64,000 nt of DNA, taken from Hawksworthiomyces lignivorus (Eukaryota; Ascomycota; Sordariomycetes; Ophiostomatales; Ophiostomataceae). Numbering within the stretch: the first letter of the stretch is position 1; every line of letters begins with the position of its first letter. Shown here piece by piece: positions 13,366 to 24,049 of this stretch. Position numbers and translations under genes: made by a program. The notes under the pieces are model-generated. The model worked only from the letters and a program-made list of their open reading frames with translations. It did no database searches and was not told where the DNA came from. The stretch covers positions 531,781 through 595,780 of the forward strand of contig NTMA01000011.1 of assembly GCA_002917075.1 (NCBI GenBank), read 5' to 3'.

Positions 13366-14756
13366 CTAAAGCATACCACCCCCATTGTCATCCGAATCAG
13401 AGGAACCGTCTGCGTCTGACACTTCGTCCGAGTCTGACACCTCTTCCAAGTCAGACAAACCCTCCCATTCATCTCTAGTCTCCTGGTGCTCGTTTTCGTC
13501 CAAAACCCAGACCTCTTCATCATTGTAATATGGACAGAGGTGCTCACTTCCTGCCCAGAGCTTTTCAAAGTCGTGCCTTGTATATCACTGATCATATCGA
13601 GCTACCTGAGTTCTGTGACAGCGAAATTCTAAAATGCCGTAACCACATTTGGCCAGCGCGGCATCCCAAATGTCACCTACAGAGATGGCTTCAGAATAAA
13701 AATAGGCAATATCAGAAACGGAAAGTCCGTTATTATCCACGGCGGTAGGGTCAGCGCCGGTATACCAAGCCATCCCGAGCATTCTTCATGTTTACAATAG
13801 ACCGGAAACATAGATACAGGCAAGTTCTGCCGAAAACATTCCGGGCGTGAACATTTGCTCCTCTGTCTACTAATACTGACAAGCCCTCGGGCGAAAAACG
13901 ACCCGAAGTGCATAATTGAAGTAACGGTGTTAGACGAAGATGACGAAAGGCGGAATTATCATAGCTCTCTACCGTGACGAAGCCATAAGAATCCAATAGT
14001 ATTTCAATGGCCTCCTAACTTCATCGTTAGCGGGCGGTCATTCATTGGTTTTTACCTAAAATAGTTGCCTACCGGAACTCCGAATTCGAATGTAGTACCG
14101 ATGAGGTCATCAGTGACACATCCACCTTCATCGAAAATTTCGACTTGCTGCTCATTCACCCTTGATTGATTTTCTCCTGCGACGTTATGTATCGAGAGCG
14201 CTCGTTGGTCGATGGAACCAAGGGATTCCCGTACTTCGTGCAATACATCGCTATGTACATATATGCGCTGTATTAGTTATATGTGTATGCGAGACTCGGA
14301 ATGTTTGGTTCGCACCTTTCTATGACGTTCAGATGAAAATTCAAGGCTACCGTATGCCTAACGACGACATTGCTCATTTCTTCTAGTTCTTTCTCCTTTA
14401 AAATCACTTTAATCTTCTTCCATTGCCTCGCTAGACGTGGCTGGGAATCATCTACAATCGTCGTCTCCAATTTTTGTGCATAGTCTTCGATGTCACGAGC
14501 ACATGTTTTGATCTTCGTCGCCAGAGCATCATCCGGACGCTCGCTAATAGCTCGACATCTGGAAAGCCTCTCAAGGGTTAATTGTAGGCTCTCTGCTTCC
14601 TTCTGTAGTCAAAATATTTTGTGTCGCCCTTCCTTGACTGAGGAGAGAGTGTCATGGATTGCTTGATGCTCTGTAGGCATAGGGTGATAAACGGTAGGAC
14701 AGTCGCCCCAACGGCGAGGGCCTCGATCGCGGCGTGAGTGGTGCTGATATTGCCAA
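13366..14756 (-). pseudogene. Decayed STAND-type N-terminal domain / ankyrin-repeat gene
   Basis: On the minus strand the remains can be followed from the N-terminal part (near IEALAVGATVLPFITL, about 14740) through a still recognisable intron (donor GTGCGA, branch CTAAT, acceptor TAG at about 14320-14255) to ankyrin repeats (VLVDRGANVHARNVFGRT near 13830). A Ser/Asp-rich tail ends at TAG 13366..13368. The N-terminus resembles the helical domain found at the front of fungal STAND and ankyrin proteins. Lesions seen: a one-base frameshift near 14682, an in-frame TGA at 14609..14611, a frame break near 13765 between two ankyrin segments, and an in-frame TGA at 13585..13587 just before a conserved-looking tail. 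The exon junction near 14040 also fails to keep frame, and no good start codon remains. Both TGA codons fit CGA to TGA transitions. Confidence 0.75.
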
Positions 14757-15488
14757 CTTATCTGCCACGAGAGTGTTAACAAATTAAGCCACTGCCGATA
14801 TTTAATCGGCTACAGCGAGATGAAAGAAAAAGATTTCAATCAGCTTTCGCTGTCTTCTCGGTGATGCACTGCGCGACTAGTTGTGGTTATCGCTTGCAAC
14901 GTCGGGTTAAGACGCGCCCAACGCTGACTGAAAGCTTTGTGTCTACATAATGAGTAGCAGTCAAAATATCGCGATAGGCAGCAGAAGTACGCCACTACAA
15001 AAAGCACAGCAACGCGTCGCTGGAGCGGGATTTCCTGTCAGCCCTCAACACTCACCTGCCATCACCATAGAATGAGTGATGCTGCTTCATTCCTTAATAT
15101 TTCATTGTTGCGCTCCCAAGAGCCGCTTATATAAGACCCCGAGAACTAGTATTTCTTATGAAAAATATAAATACCCTTCAACTCCTCCTTGGGGGAGGTT
15201 TATGATGCAAATCAAATTTGGATAGGATTGGAGAATGGATAATTACAAAGGGCCACTACTTAGAAAGCCAACCCTTTTTTTTGTCTCATTTTCTTTGTTT
15301 CTATTTTGAAGGTCAAGCAAGCAAAGGAGGGTACCAGAAAACAACTTAAAAGTAAAAACCCCCGGTCAAAGGTATGAAATCGAGGTTAATTTGGCCTTTT
15401 GGTTGCTCGGCCTCCCCCCTTCTCTAAGGCCAGCTGGTGAACCGTGTTCTGTTTTCACCTAACCCCTCGGCCCTCCCTCTCTCCCTTG
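14757..15488. other. Gene-free interval
   Basis: This is the former promoter side of the pseudogene and the 3' flank of the small secreted-protein gene. I see no convincing coding sequence, tRNA or repeat in it. Confidence 0.45.
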
Positions 15489-16089
15489 TCACGCTTCGCA
15501 CGAAAGGATGACTACGTTCGCGACTAGTGCTCCTAAAAAAGGCCCGAAGGACTCGAAGATCAAGTCAAGGCTCGGCCTCGGCGAGGTGGAGCTGAATGTG
15601 TTACTGTAGGACAGCCACTGGCCGGTTGTCGAGGTATCTACAAGCATCTGATAGCCCGCAAGGGCGTAGAAGACTTCTGTATTTTTGCCGCCGCTGGTGA
15701 TTTTGTACTCGAACGAGATCGTGAATGACGTGCCTTGCCCTGACGGCCCTGGCGTTCCTGATCCCGGAATCCCCTGCAAGGCCCACTGCAAGGTGAGATA
15801 GTTGAATTGGGCAGTCACATTGAAGCAAGACTGGCCCTCGAAACAGTCCGCTACTGTGTCAAAAGTTCCGCCGCCGAAATAAGAGAAAGGGTTGGCTTGC
15901 ATCGCATCTATGCACCTGGCTGGTGGAGGCGCTGGCCGAAGCACTGGCCGAGGAAGTCGTCGAGGGTACGACAGAGGATGGCGCAGACGCGGAGACGGAG
16001 AAAGACACAAGCGGCTTCGACGGCTTGCAACGGGAAGCTGCCGCCAGCCCGGCCAGCGCTAGACTCAAGAAGAAGGACACCCTCATCAT
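15489..16089 (-). CDS. Small secreted Ser-rich protein, frameshifted or with a cryptic intron
   Basis: The minus-strand ATG at 16089 opens a signal peptide (MMRVSFFLSLALAGLAAA), then a mature region with a Ser/Ala/Thr-rich linker. That frame stops at 15859. A second frame, open from about 16010 to TGA 15489, carries a domain with NPFSYFGGGTFDTVADCFEG and a Cys pair, like the extracellular beta-sandwich domains of fungal secreted proteins. The two frames differ by one base and meet inside the linker. Either an indel (real or a sequencing error) breaks the gene, or a very short intron removes about 49 nt, for which I see only weak splice sites. Joined, it would be about 200 residues. The function is unknown; cell surface or secreted location is inferred from the signal peptide. 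Confidence 0.55.
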
Positions 16090-17384
16090 AAACGAAAGAC
16101 GATGCTGTGCTAAATTGAAGAGTGAATAGAGAGAGGAAGAGCACCAAGAAAAAGGTCATAATTTTTTTCAGAGAAAAAGGGAAAAAGCCAGCGTAGAGAA
16201 AGACCCAACGCAGCATCGACCATTACCACAAAAGAAGCAGATAGCGTGTTTACTTGTACGATTTCACATATAGACCAAAATAGCACGGTTTCCGTGTCAA
16301 GAAAAGTGTTCCATAATCCTGGGACCACGAAAAGATAATACCTGAGACATCGAGGGAGGCAAGAGGCGTCATAAAGTTTATAAACGAGAAGCAAATAATC
16401 TCCACGCTGTAAAAAGACAGTCCCAAAAGAGCTTCAGCTGAAGCCAAGACCAAGTAAAGACCGTACCTGGCATGAAACATGTCAATTTTTCGTGAAAAGT
16501 GCCTTGGCGTGGCTTACACACCTAGGGACGCCAAGAGTGCGGCGTTCCGAATGGCGTTGAAACAGAGCTTAAGGAGGCTGATGAGTTAATAAACAAACAT
16601 ATCAGAAGAAAGTCTGCCAATCGGCAATAGATTTGAGATGGGCGATGAAAGACAATCTTGACCTAAAGGCGCCAGAAGAGTAAAGTAAGCTTACCCTCTT
16701 ATTCAGAAACCGAGCGATTCCCTGGGCAGATAACTTCTAAGCATTGGCCGCACAACGAGATAGGATATCGACAGACCTCTCATGTACATATCCGTGGGCA
16801 AGGTGTCGTCCAACTTTTGGTAATGATTAGCGGGAAAGATTTCGACAAGGCATGAATTCAACCATCAAAAAAGTGTTCTTTCTGGCGAAAGCCATGCGGG
16901 ACGATCTCTGCAATAACACGATCTACGAGACATGCAGCTAACACGGCATTGCCGCCGCTCCTCATTTTCTTCCCGCACCAACTTCTTGGTCCTGGCATAC
17001 CATAACACATCTTTTTTCTTTGCCACTTCCTAGATTCAGCCTCATATCAATGAAGACAATGATACAATCCACCTTAAGGTACCATGAGTTCCAGAATCCC
17101 GGAGAGAAGCCTTGATCAAGCATACCCAATTGGCAGAATTTACATGCATATATTAACCGGCATTATCCGCACGTCTGATGAAAATGCCATGGTCGCCAGA
17201 AGAGCTTCTTCTTGATAAATATGCACTTTTATTTCTATTTCAATCCGTATTTGAATTACTCCTCGGATGCGTGGCTAGCAGAGCCGCAAAAATCGGAGTG
17301 ACTGCATGCGCGACTCTGCATCAAATGCTTTCATCCTTTGGCAGAGCCTTCTTGCATTCTCTCTTTTCTTGATGAGTTGCAACG
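16090..17384. other. Gene-free interval, divergent promoters
   Basis: This lies between the divergent secreted-protein gene and the GT25 gene. The only structure I noticed is a small 8 bp inverted repeat (CTTGGCGT at 16503 and ACGCCAAG at 16528). Open frames here are short and unlike any protein I know. Confidence 0.45.
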
Positions 17385-19085
17385 ATGCTGTTGTCCATTA
17401 GGAGCTTCAGGCGCCGGTCTCGGCTGGCGCTGGTCGTTCTCATCGCGGTCGTCCTCGTCCTCGTCAGCCGCTATCACACTGCCTTCCAGACGGTCTACCT
17501 ACCTCAAAGCGAGAAAACAAACAAATGGTCGAAGGCGGCGCAAGATCAGATGAAAAGAAGAATCAAGGAGGCAACTGCTGCTACTTCATCTTGGTGGTGG
17601 CACCGTGGCATTGGCAGTCCAGATGAGCTTCTTATGGACGTCGCCAATGCTACGCTTGGTGTGAGTTATCCCTTCCTTGCTTGTCCTACAGAAGGCCACC
17701 TTTCTGACCATATATTTTTCAGTTCCAGGAAGTTTTCGTTGTGAATCTACCATCGCGCACCGATCGTCGGGATGCCATGACTCTGGCAGCTAGCTTGACG
17801 GGCCTACAATTCACTTTCAGCGATGGCATCGATAACCAGGCCATCCAAGACCGTGTCTTGCCCGCTGATAGTGCAAATAAGCGTATCACGCCTGGGAACA
17901 AGGGCTCCTGGAGAGCCCATATGAATGTTCTGCAGCGGTCAGTTCAGCCCAGAGGGCACACACACACCGCCAAGGTACGGCGCTGACATGACACCACTTA
18001 GGATAATCGAGCGAAATTTGACAACTGCGTTGATCATGGAAGACGACATCGACTGGGATGTTCAACTCAAAACCCAAATGGCCTCGTTTGCCCTCGCTGC
18101 ACGGGCATTCAATCAGCCCCTCGTGGGAACAAACCTGTCGTCGGCACACTGGCACACACCTCCCTTCGATAAAGGCCTCTCTGAGCCGCCAAGTTCCCAG
18201 CAGCAGCAACAGCAGATTCCGCGCAAGGGACAGGGATCAATCGCGAAGGTTGCCACGGCGGACTCGGAGCTCTACACACAGAAACAGCACGACATTGCTC
18301 TCGAGAAAGCACCAAAGTATGAACTTCCTAGCATCTCATCCTACGGCGACAACTGGGACGTTCTGTGGCTTGGACACTGCGGTACCGAGTTCCCCACGTC
18401 GCCGCCCTCGCTCTCCAAACGACCAGATGAGCCAGATGAGCCTCTTGGTGGTTCATCGACATCCCAAAGTACAGGAGCCATAGCGGCGCCCGCCCAACTG
18501 CCACTGCTACACATCACATTGGCCAACGACATGACGGTGCCAGAGCCGGCGGATCTCAAGCCGCACCCTTTTGCGCTGTCAGACAAGCTCGGCCAGCTCT
18601 ACCCGCCTCATACCCGCGTGGTGCATGCATCCAGCGGTACGCTCTGTACTCAGGCGTATGCAGTCAGCCAGCGTGGCGCCCGAAAGCTACTATATCAGTT
18701 CGGGTTGGAGTCTTTCACCAACGGGTGGGACCTGATGTTGAGGGACTGGTGCGACGGGATGTATCGGCAGGGCCCGGGCGCCAAAAAGAGATGGAGAAAG
18801 AGGAGAAGGAGAGAGGGAGACGAGGACGAAAATGAAAATACAGAAACAAAAGGGCTGGCAGAGCCTCTGCCGCAGTGTCTGACAGTGCAGCCGCCGCTTT
18901 TTAGTCACTACCTCACGGCCAAGGAGGCCAACTCCGACATACAAGGCCAAGGAGGCGGTTTCTTGCACAAGACAGGGTCGCAGTACATCCGCCTAAGCGT
19001 TCAGAAAAATTTCCGACGGCTCGTAAACGGTGTAGGTTTGGAAGACTTATTGGATCAGTGGCCAGGCTCGAGTGAAAAGCAATAA
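17385..19085 (+). CDS. Glycosyltransferase family 25 protein, type II membrane
   Basis: Exons 17385..17660, 17723..17937 and 18002..19085 give 524 residues, with frame kept at both junctions. A short basic N-terminus precedes one hydrophobic segment (about residues 12-29), typical of a type II Golgi or ER enzyme. The catalytic region opens with FVVNLPSRTDRR, the usual GT25 start, and has an acidic metal-binding motif EDDID at 177-181. GT25 enzymes transfer sugars such as galactose, in bacteria to lipopolysaccharide and in animals to collagen. Fungal substrates are poorly known, so none is assigned. A low-complexity insert rich in Gln, Pro and Ser follows the motif, and a basic/acidic stretch (about 830 bp into exon 3) interrupts the C-terminal half. 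The gene converges with the RBR ligase gene, 176 bp away. Confidence 0.87.
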
Positions 19086-19261
19086 TGATTCTTCTCCGAA
19101 CAGGGTATTTTGGGTCGTGGACTTCGTGGGCCTCGTGGCGTTTCTGTGGATTCTATGGATACATCATAATACAAGCAAGAGTAGCCAATAGCTCTACTAC
19201 TCATGTAACTATTTTTCAAATTCAACCTGTCAGTGCGTCTCTCGGAGCCTGCTGTAATCTG

Positions 19262-21008
19262 CTACCGCTGGTTCTCCGGCAGCCACAGCCCGCGGTCCAG
19301 GCTGTTGTCGTAGCCCTCATCCACATCCCATTTCCGCGCATACAGCTGTAGGTTCATCTGCGCCTTTGTGATCTTGCGGCTGCGGGCAACGGGGCACGTG
19401 CTGAGGTGTCTCGGGGTGGCCGTCCGCTCTTCGTCTCCATTCCGGGGCATGTTGCCTGCCTTCCAGATGACCTTGCACGCCCAGCAGAACTCGGTCCCGC
19501 AATTGCGGCACAACATGTGGGCGCAGCCTTCGTCGCGCTGGATTGGCGCCCGGCAGCCCTGCCGCGGGCAGCGCTTGGTCGTGGTCGCGATGACGTTGCG
19601 CGTGCCTCTCACGTTCTCGCGCCGATCCCGCGACATCGCTTCGACCGCACGCAGCGCCGCCACACGCTGGCGCGCAGCTGCTTCTCTGGCTGCGCGCTCC
19701 CGGTCCCGCTGGTCCCGGACGCGCTGCCGGTCGATATGCTGGAGGTGCTCGCATAGGTACAGGGCAGCGGCGGGGTCACCGCCGTCGTCTTCCTCCTCCT
19801 CGCGGCAGATAAAGCAGTGCCGTTTGTCGCAGGAGGCACACTTCCACTCGGGACTCTCTTCTACAGAACAGCGTCAGATTGGTTTTGGGTCCTTTGTAGA
19901 GCAGGCAGAGCGCTGCCATAAATGAACACTTACCGCCGTCTTCGTGGATCTGCCCATGTCCGCAGATACACCACCGAAATTTGTCATTTCTCGACATTGC
20001 AACAAAGGCGAGCTTTTTGTCATACCTGCAGACAGATTTATGTTAGTTCGTCCGTACGTTGTGCCACCAATCCTGGTCATTTCATAGATTACGACATACG
20101 ATTTTATACTGTCCTTCGACACTAGCTGTCTGATTGTCTCCCGCGACAATGGTTTGCGACACTGAAGCTCGGGACACAACAAGTCTGCAAGCCGATTGCT
20201 CTTGATTGCGGACTCGCACAGTGAAGTCAGACAGAGATTGCACACGTTCCGGTCGTGGTCGCATTCGTCCGTGACTGGTAATCTCGCGCCCGCGGCAGCA
20301 TCGTCATAGCTGACCTCGTCAGCGTGGATGCTGCAGTCGTATACGTCGTGCTTTTGTATGAGAGCTAAAAACTTGCTAAAAACTAGTAAGCATAGACTTT
20401 CATCACGGCCGACATGTCATTGGTATTTCTAACCGCAGTAATTGTGGGTGCTCCCAGAGCGCATCCTCGACGGTATCTTTCCGCACGCGCAAGGTGCGAC
20501 GACAGCCCTCGCGAGTGCAGGTAAGCTCGCCTCGTACAGTCTTCAAGACATAGTCTTTGTCGCAGCGTTTGCAGAGGCCAGGTCTGGCATCTTGTTCAGA
20601 GACCGCGTGACGGCTGTGATCGTGGAGCGCGTGGCATTCGGTAAACTTCCAAAATATTGAACGAAATATCTCCTTATTGTCGTCTACACTCTTGACATCG
20701 TGGGTCTCTTTGCAAGCGACGCACGTTAGCTTTCCACGAAACGGCCGCATGAACTGTAGGCCCACCTCGCTGCAGAGAATCCAGTCCTCTTGGGTCTTAG
20801 GTATCGCTTGCTGGACTGGGATGGTGGACGAGGAAGGCAAAGATATAGTTGAAGGCTTCGGGGTTGGTGATTGAGGCGGAGGAGTTGTGTCAACGACTGT
20901 AGCTTCCGTAGAAGTGGATGATATTGAAGATACTGGTCGCTCAGACTCTGAAGTAGTAACCCAGCCGAGCCGCATCAAGGCGGCGATGGCAGATTCAGCG
21001 TTGTTCAT
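19262..21008 (-). CDS. RBR-type (RING-IBR-RING) E3 ubiquitin ligase
   Basis: Four exons on the minus strand, 21008..20434, 20375..20100, 20025..19934 and 19860..19262, join in frame to 513 residues. The N-terminal part has a Ser/Thr/Pro-rich stretch and a Cys-pair-rich region (about 110-180) that may bind zinc. RING1 reads C206-x2-H209 ... C230-x-H232 ... C237-x2-C240 ... C259-x4-C264. An IBR-like region follows at about 295-333 (FRWCICGHG to CFIC), then an Arg/Ala-rich helix (about 359-400). RING2 is CPRQGC (412-417) through EGCAHMLCRNC. Cys427 aligns with the catalytic Cys of parkin/ariadne-type ligases, which take ubiquitin from E2 onto this Cys before passing it on. The RING1 second ligand is His instead of Cys. 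The gene is divergent from the tandem ubiquitin-like gene, with 686 bp between starts. ATG 21008 is the first Met after upstream stop-rich sequence. Confidence 0.88.
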
Positions 21009-21694
21009 CTTTAGGTTCAAGCAGTCTAGGGCAGACAAAGAAAATAATATAAAATAAAAAAATAAAGTAAGAATAGAAGGCAGAGAGAGGCAAACAATAA
21101 TGAATATGATCTGAAATATCTTGAGCAAGTAGGTTAGAAAAACAGAAGAAGTAATGTAAATATCCGTTCGTTTTACACCTACCTACTAGGCGCCATGGCA
21201 GCCGGATTTCAGCGGTTCGATTGCAGTGTTCAGGGAAATACCCAGCTAGTTGATCCAATAATTTGCCTTACCAGCGATAGATCATATTGCAATTGGAGGC
21301 TATTTCAAGCTTCTATCACGGAGCTATTGGTGGCAGTGAAACAGGCAGACTGCGGACAAGGCACACCAAGGCTGTCAAGAAAGACACCTCCCGGGATGAC
21401 CCACACAGCGACAGAATTCCACCCACATGCAAAATGAATACTAGACTTGCTGTGCAAAAGTTGAAACGAGCTACATACAACTGAATCTGGGTGACCTTTT
21501 TTAAGGCCTGCCTGAGTTTTGCACTTTGCTGCCACGACCTTTGGTGTGGAAAATATAAAAGTTGATCTCTCAGCCCTGTCGTGCTTTTCTATCTCTTTTC
21601 ATTAAATATCTCTCCAGGCTTGGCATCTTTCAGTGTATTTGTTATATAATAACAACAAAATATCAATTAGATATTTTACGGAGACTCATCCGCT
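21009..21694. promoter_or_regulatory. Shared divergent promoter of the E3 ligase and the ubiquitin-like gene
   Basis: 686 bp separate the two start codons. I see no coding sequence inside, so both genes probably draw their promoters from it. No specific motif is claimed. Confidence 0.4.
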
Positions 21695-22466
21695 ATGGGG
21701 TCATCCAACGCCGCCGCCCAAAAGGCACTCGAAGCTATGAGTGAGACCATACTGTTCGTTGAGGAGTTGACAGCAAACGAGGGACAGTCGCACACCATCG
21801 AAGGTTTTGGTGTGTCCAAGACTATCAAGAACCTCAAACAGAGTATTGCAGATACCATCGGAAAACCCAACGGCTGGTCCAGTATCCAGGTTGTCTTTGC
21901 AGGGGAGGTGATGGGGGAGTGTAAGTGCCGCCGCCATTTCCATCTACACCCCCACATGAGTCTAATGAAAATAATCTAGTGACCAGAACTTTGTCTTCTT
22001 ATGGCATTCAAAATGTACGAATTGTCAATGATTTTTTATTTGCTGTTCTAATTATTACTGCTGCTAACTTGCACAGGGCGACACCATCTACTTCATCCGA
22101 TCCGTCACGGAAGCGCCGCCACCGTACGTGGCCGAATCGGAGGATGTTCCTAAGCTAGAGACGCTCTTTTTCCGCGACCTTGATAGCAAGTCGCTTACTC
22201 TGCGCTCTCTGCCTATTGATATGAAGTTCAGCGACGTAATTGCCAAATTGGGCAAAGAGAAGTCTCTAGACATCGAGTGGCTGCGTTTCATCTGGTCTGG
22301 AAAGGAGCTCAAAGGAGGTAAGTCGACATCCCAACGAGGATGGGCATCCTTATTTCCAACCGCCTACTAATCTATATGTGAATTAGACAAAACGATCCGC
22401 GACTATGGGATAATGAACGAGAGCACGATTCATATCGTCGCACGGCTACGGGGGGGAAAGATGTGA
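21695..22466 (+). CDS. Tandem ubiquitin-like domain protein ending in LRGG plus two residues
   Basis: Exons 21695..21920, 21980..22014, 22077..22317 and 22387..22466 give 193 residues with frame kept. The 35 nt second exon is supported because it restores the ubiquitin-like turn (VVFAGE ... TLSSYGIQNGDTIYFI). There are two ubiquitin-like domains, at about 17-97 and 110-191. The second ends like ubiquitin (STIHIVARLRGG, compare STLHLVLRLRGG) and is followed only by Lys-Met. Ubiquitin and related modifiers are made with such short tails and cleaved to expose the diglycine. The first domain has no GG. The two-domain layout recalls ISG15 and FAT10 of vertebrates. I infer a conjugatable modifier, possibly served by the adjacent RBR ligase. 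A non-conjugated ubiquitin-like scaffold is the alternative. Lys residues in the hydrophobic patch region differ from ubiquitin, so it is not ubiquitin itself. Confidence 0.83.
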
Positions 22467-23113
22467 TGGTGAAAGCAGAAGCTCGTGGTAGCAAGCAGTT
22501 TGCGCTGGATAAATGGGCTATTCAAATTGTTTCTAGTTGTACAGATACGTATTTTAGCGATTTGGAATTTTGTCTAAAGCACCCCGTCGATTAACGTGGC
22601 AGCGCATGCGAGGTTCTCGAGGCAGCCCGCCGTATTGCCTTCTGCACTTTCGCCTTTGCCATTGCTCAATCGCCCACCGAGAACAGTTAGCAATAATTCC
22701 CTACAGCGGTTTAGCGTCATGGGCGCAGCAAGAAAAGTAGCCTATCGTGATTCAATCTAGTCACCCTAGAATAGTTCCAGAGCTGCTATTAACGTCTGAA
22801 GTAAATATGCCTGTAGCTAAGAAGAGCTTGCCTCTTGTAGCATGAGGCATTCTCAAATGGCGAGCCCAGATGTCTTGTCGAAAATCAGATTGCTAAAGCC
22901 GGCAATTCGTTCCGACAAGGCTGAGCCCAAGACAACGGCCTCTTAAAACAACCTCCTTCTTCGTTTTCTGCAGACATTGACATCAAAAGATACTAAATGC
23001 ATTCTCAAACAGAAATTTTTTAATTGCTTTTTGGAGCCCTTTGTTTCCTTTTCCATCCCTCTCTAACTTACTTGCCAAGACCAGATTGGGCCACGGTTTT
23101 TGTTTTCGAAGAG
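22467..23113. other. Intergenic between ubiquitin-like and coiled-coil genes
   Basis: It holds the 3' UTR of the upstream gene and the promoter of the next. I see no further coding signal. Confidence 0.5.
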
Positions 23114-24049
23114 ATGATGGGTTTATTCAGCAAAGCAAGCAAGGAAAACCTAAATGCGGCAAACAATGTCGACCAACTCAAAGATATCGCGGTCCATCTT
23201 CAGGTCAGGGCAAACAAATTAGTATCAGAAAAGGAGCAGCTCATGCGCATGGTAACCAAAATCGAGAAGGAAAAGACCGAGCTGCAGCTGCAATATACCA
23301 ATAACATCACCATACTTCAGATGGAACTGGCTGCGGAACGAGCGAGAAATAAGGTGGGGGAAAGTAAAAGCAGCAGTGTGCTCGGCGTAGTTGGCAAGCA
23401 GGATTCGAGAGGTTTGCAACGGACACCGGGCAGTTCAGGTATGGCCGTCAACCTCGACGATGCTATGGCGGAGGAGGACGACGCTCAAGCGCTGGGCATG
23501 GCGCTGGCTCCGGACCAAGCCAGCCTCGCTGCCAGCCTCGAGGCCGAGCGCACGCGGCGACAGGAGCTCGAGAGCCAGTTGGCGAACATGCGCAGCCAGC
23601 TCAACGAAGAGCGCCGCACAAGGGCGCAGCACGAGGCGCAGGCACGGCAGGAGGCCGCCACCGCTGCCAGCCTGCTAGCGGAGAAGGACACGACGCTCGG
23701 GACGGCGCTGGTCGAAAATGAGCGCCTCACGGCGCACGCGCGCGAGATCGCAGAAGACGGCCTGCGTCGGACGGAAGAGCTCCTTTCGCAGCTCGCCAAC
23801 GAGGAGACGCGGCGGCAGCAGGACGCGGAGCAGCGAGAGCAGGAGGTTGCGGCACTCCAGAATGCCGTGGGCGAGCTGCGTCTGGAGGCTAACACGCAGC
23901 GCTGCCGGCTGACGGCAGCCGAGCGCCAGGCGGAACAGCTGCAGCGCGCCCTGGACGACCGGATGGAGCAGCTGGAGTACTACCATCAGCGGCTGGTGCG
24001 GACGGCAGAGTTCCGGCTGGTGCGGACGCCCTTTGAAGCGGCAGAGTAG
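23114..24049 (+). CDS. Coiled-coil protein of unknown function
   Basis: A single exon from ATG 23114 gives 311 residues; the open frame extends upstream but has no earlier ATG. A second Met follows at once (MMGLFSK), so initiation at either is possible; starting at the second would expose Gly2 as in N-myristoylated proteins, which is only a suggestion. Residues 20-85 form a heptad-rich helix. A short linker with acidic residues (EEDDAQ) follows, and from about 135 to 300 the chain is almost all Glu, Arg, Gln, Ala and Leu in heptads, a long coiled coil. I do not recognise a family beyond this. A scaffold or tethering role is plausible but not shown. The codon bias is GC-rich as in the other genes. 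Confidence 0.75.
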   Translation: MMGLFSKASKENLNAANNVDQLKDIAVHLQVRANKLVSEKEQLMRMVTKIEKEKTELQLQYTNNITILQMELAAERARNKVGESKSSSVLGVVGKQDSRGLQRTPGSSGMAVNLDDAMAEEDDAQALGMALAPDQASLAASLEAERTRRQELESQLANMRSQLNEERRTRAQHEAQARQEAATAASLLAEKDTTLGTALVENERLTAHAREIAEDGLRRTEELLSQLANEETRRQQDAEQREQEVAALQNAVGELRLEANTQRCRLTAAERQAEQLQRALDDRMEQLEYYHQRLVRTAEFRLVRTPFEAAE

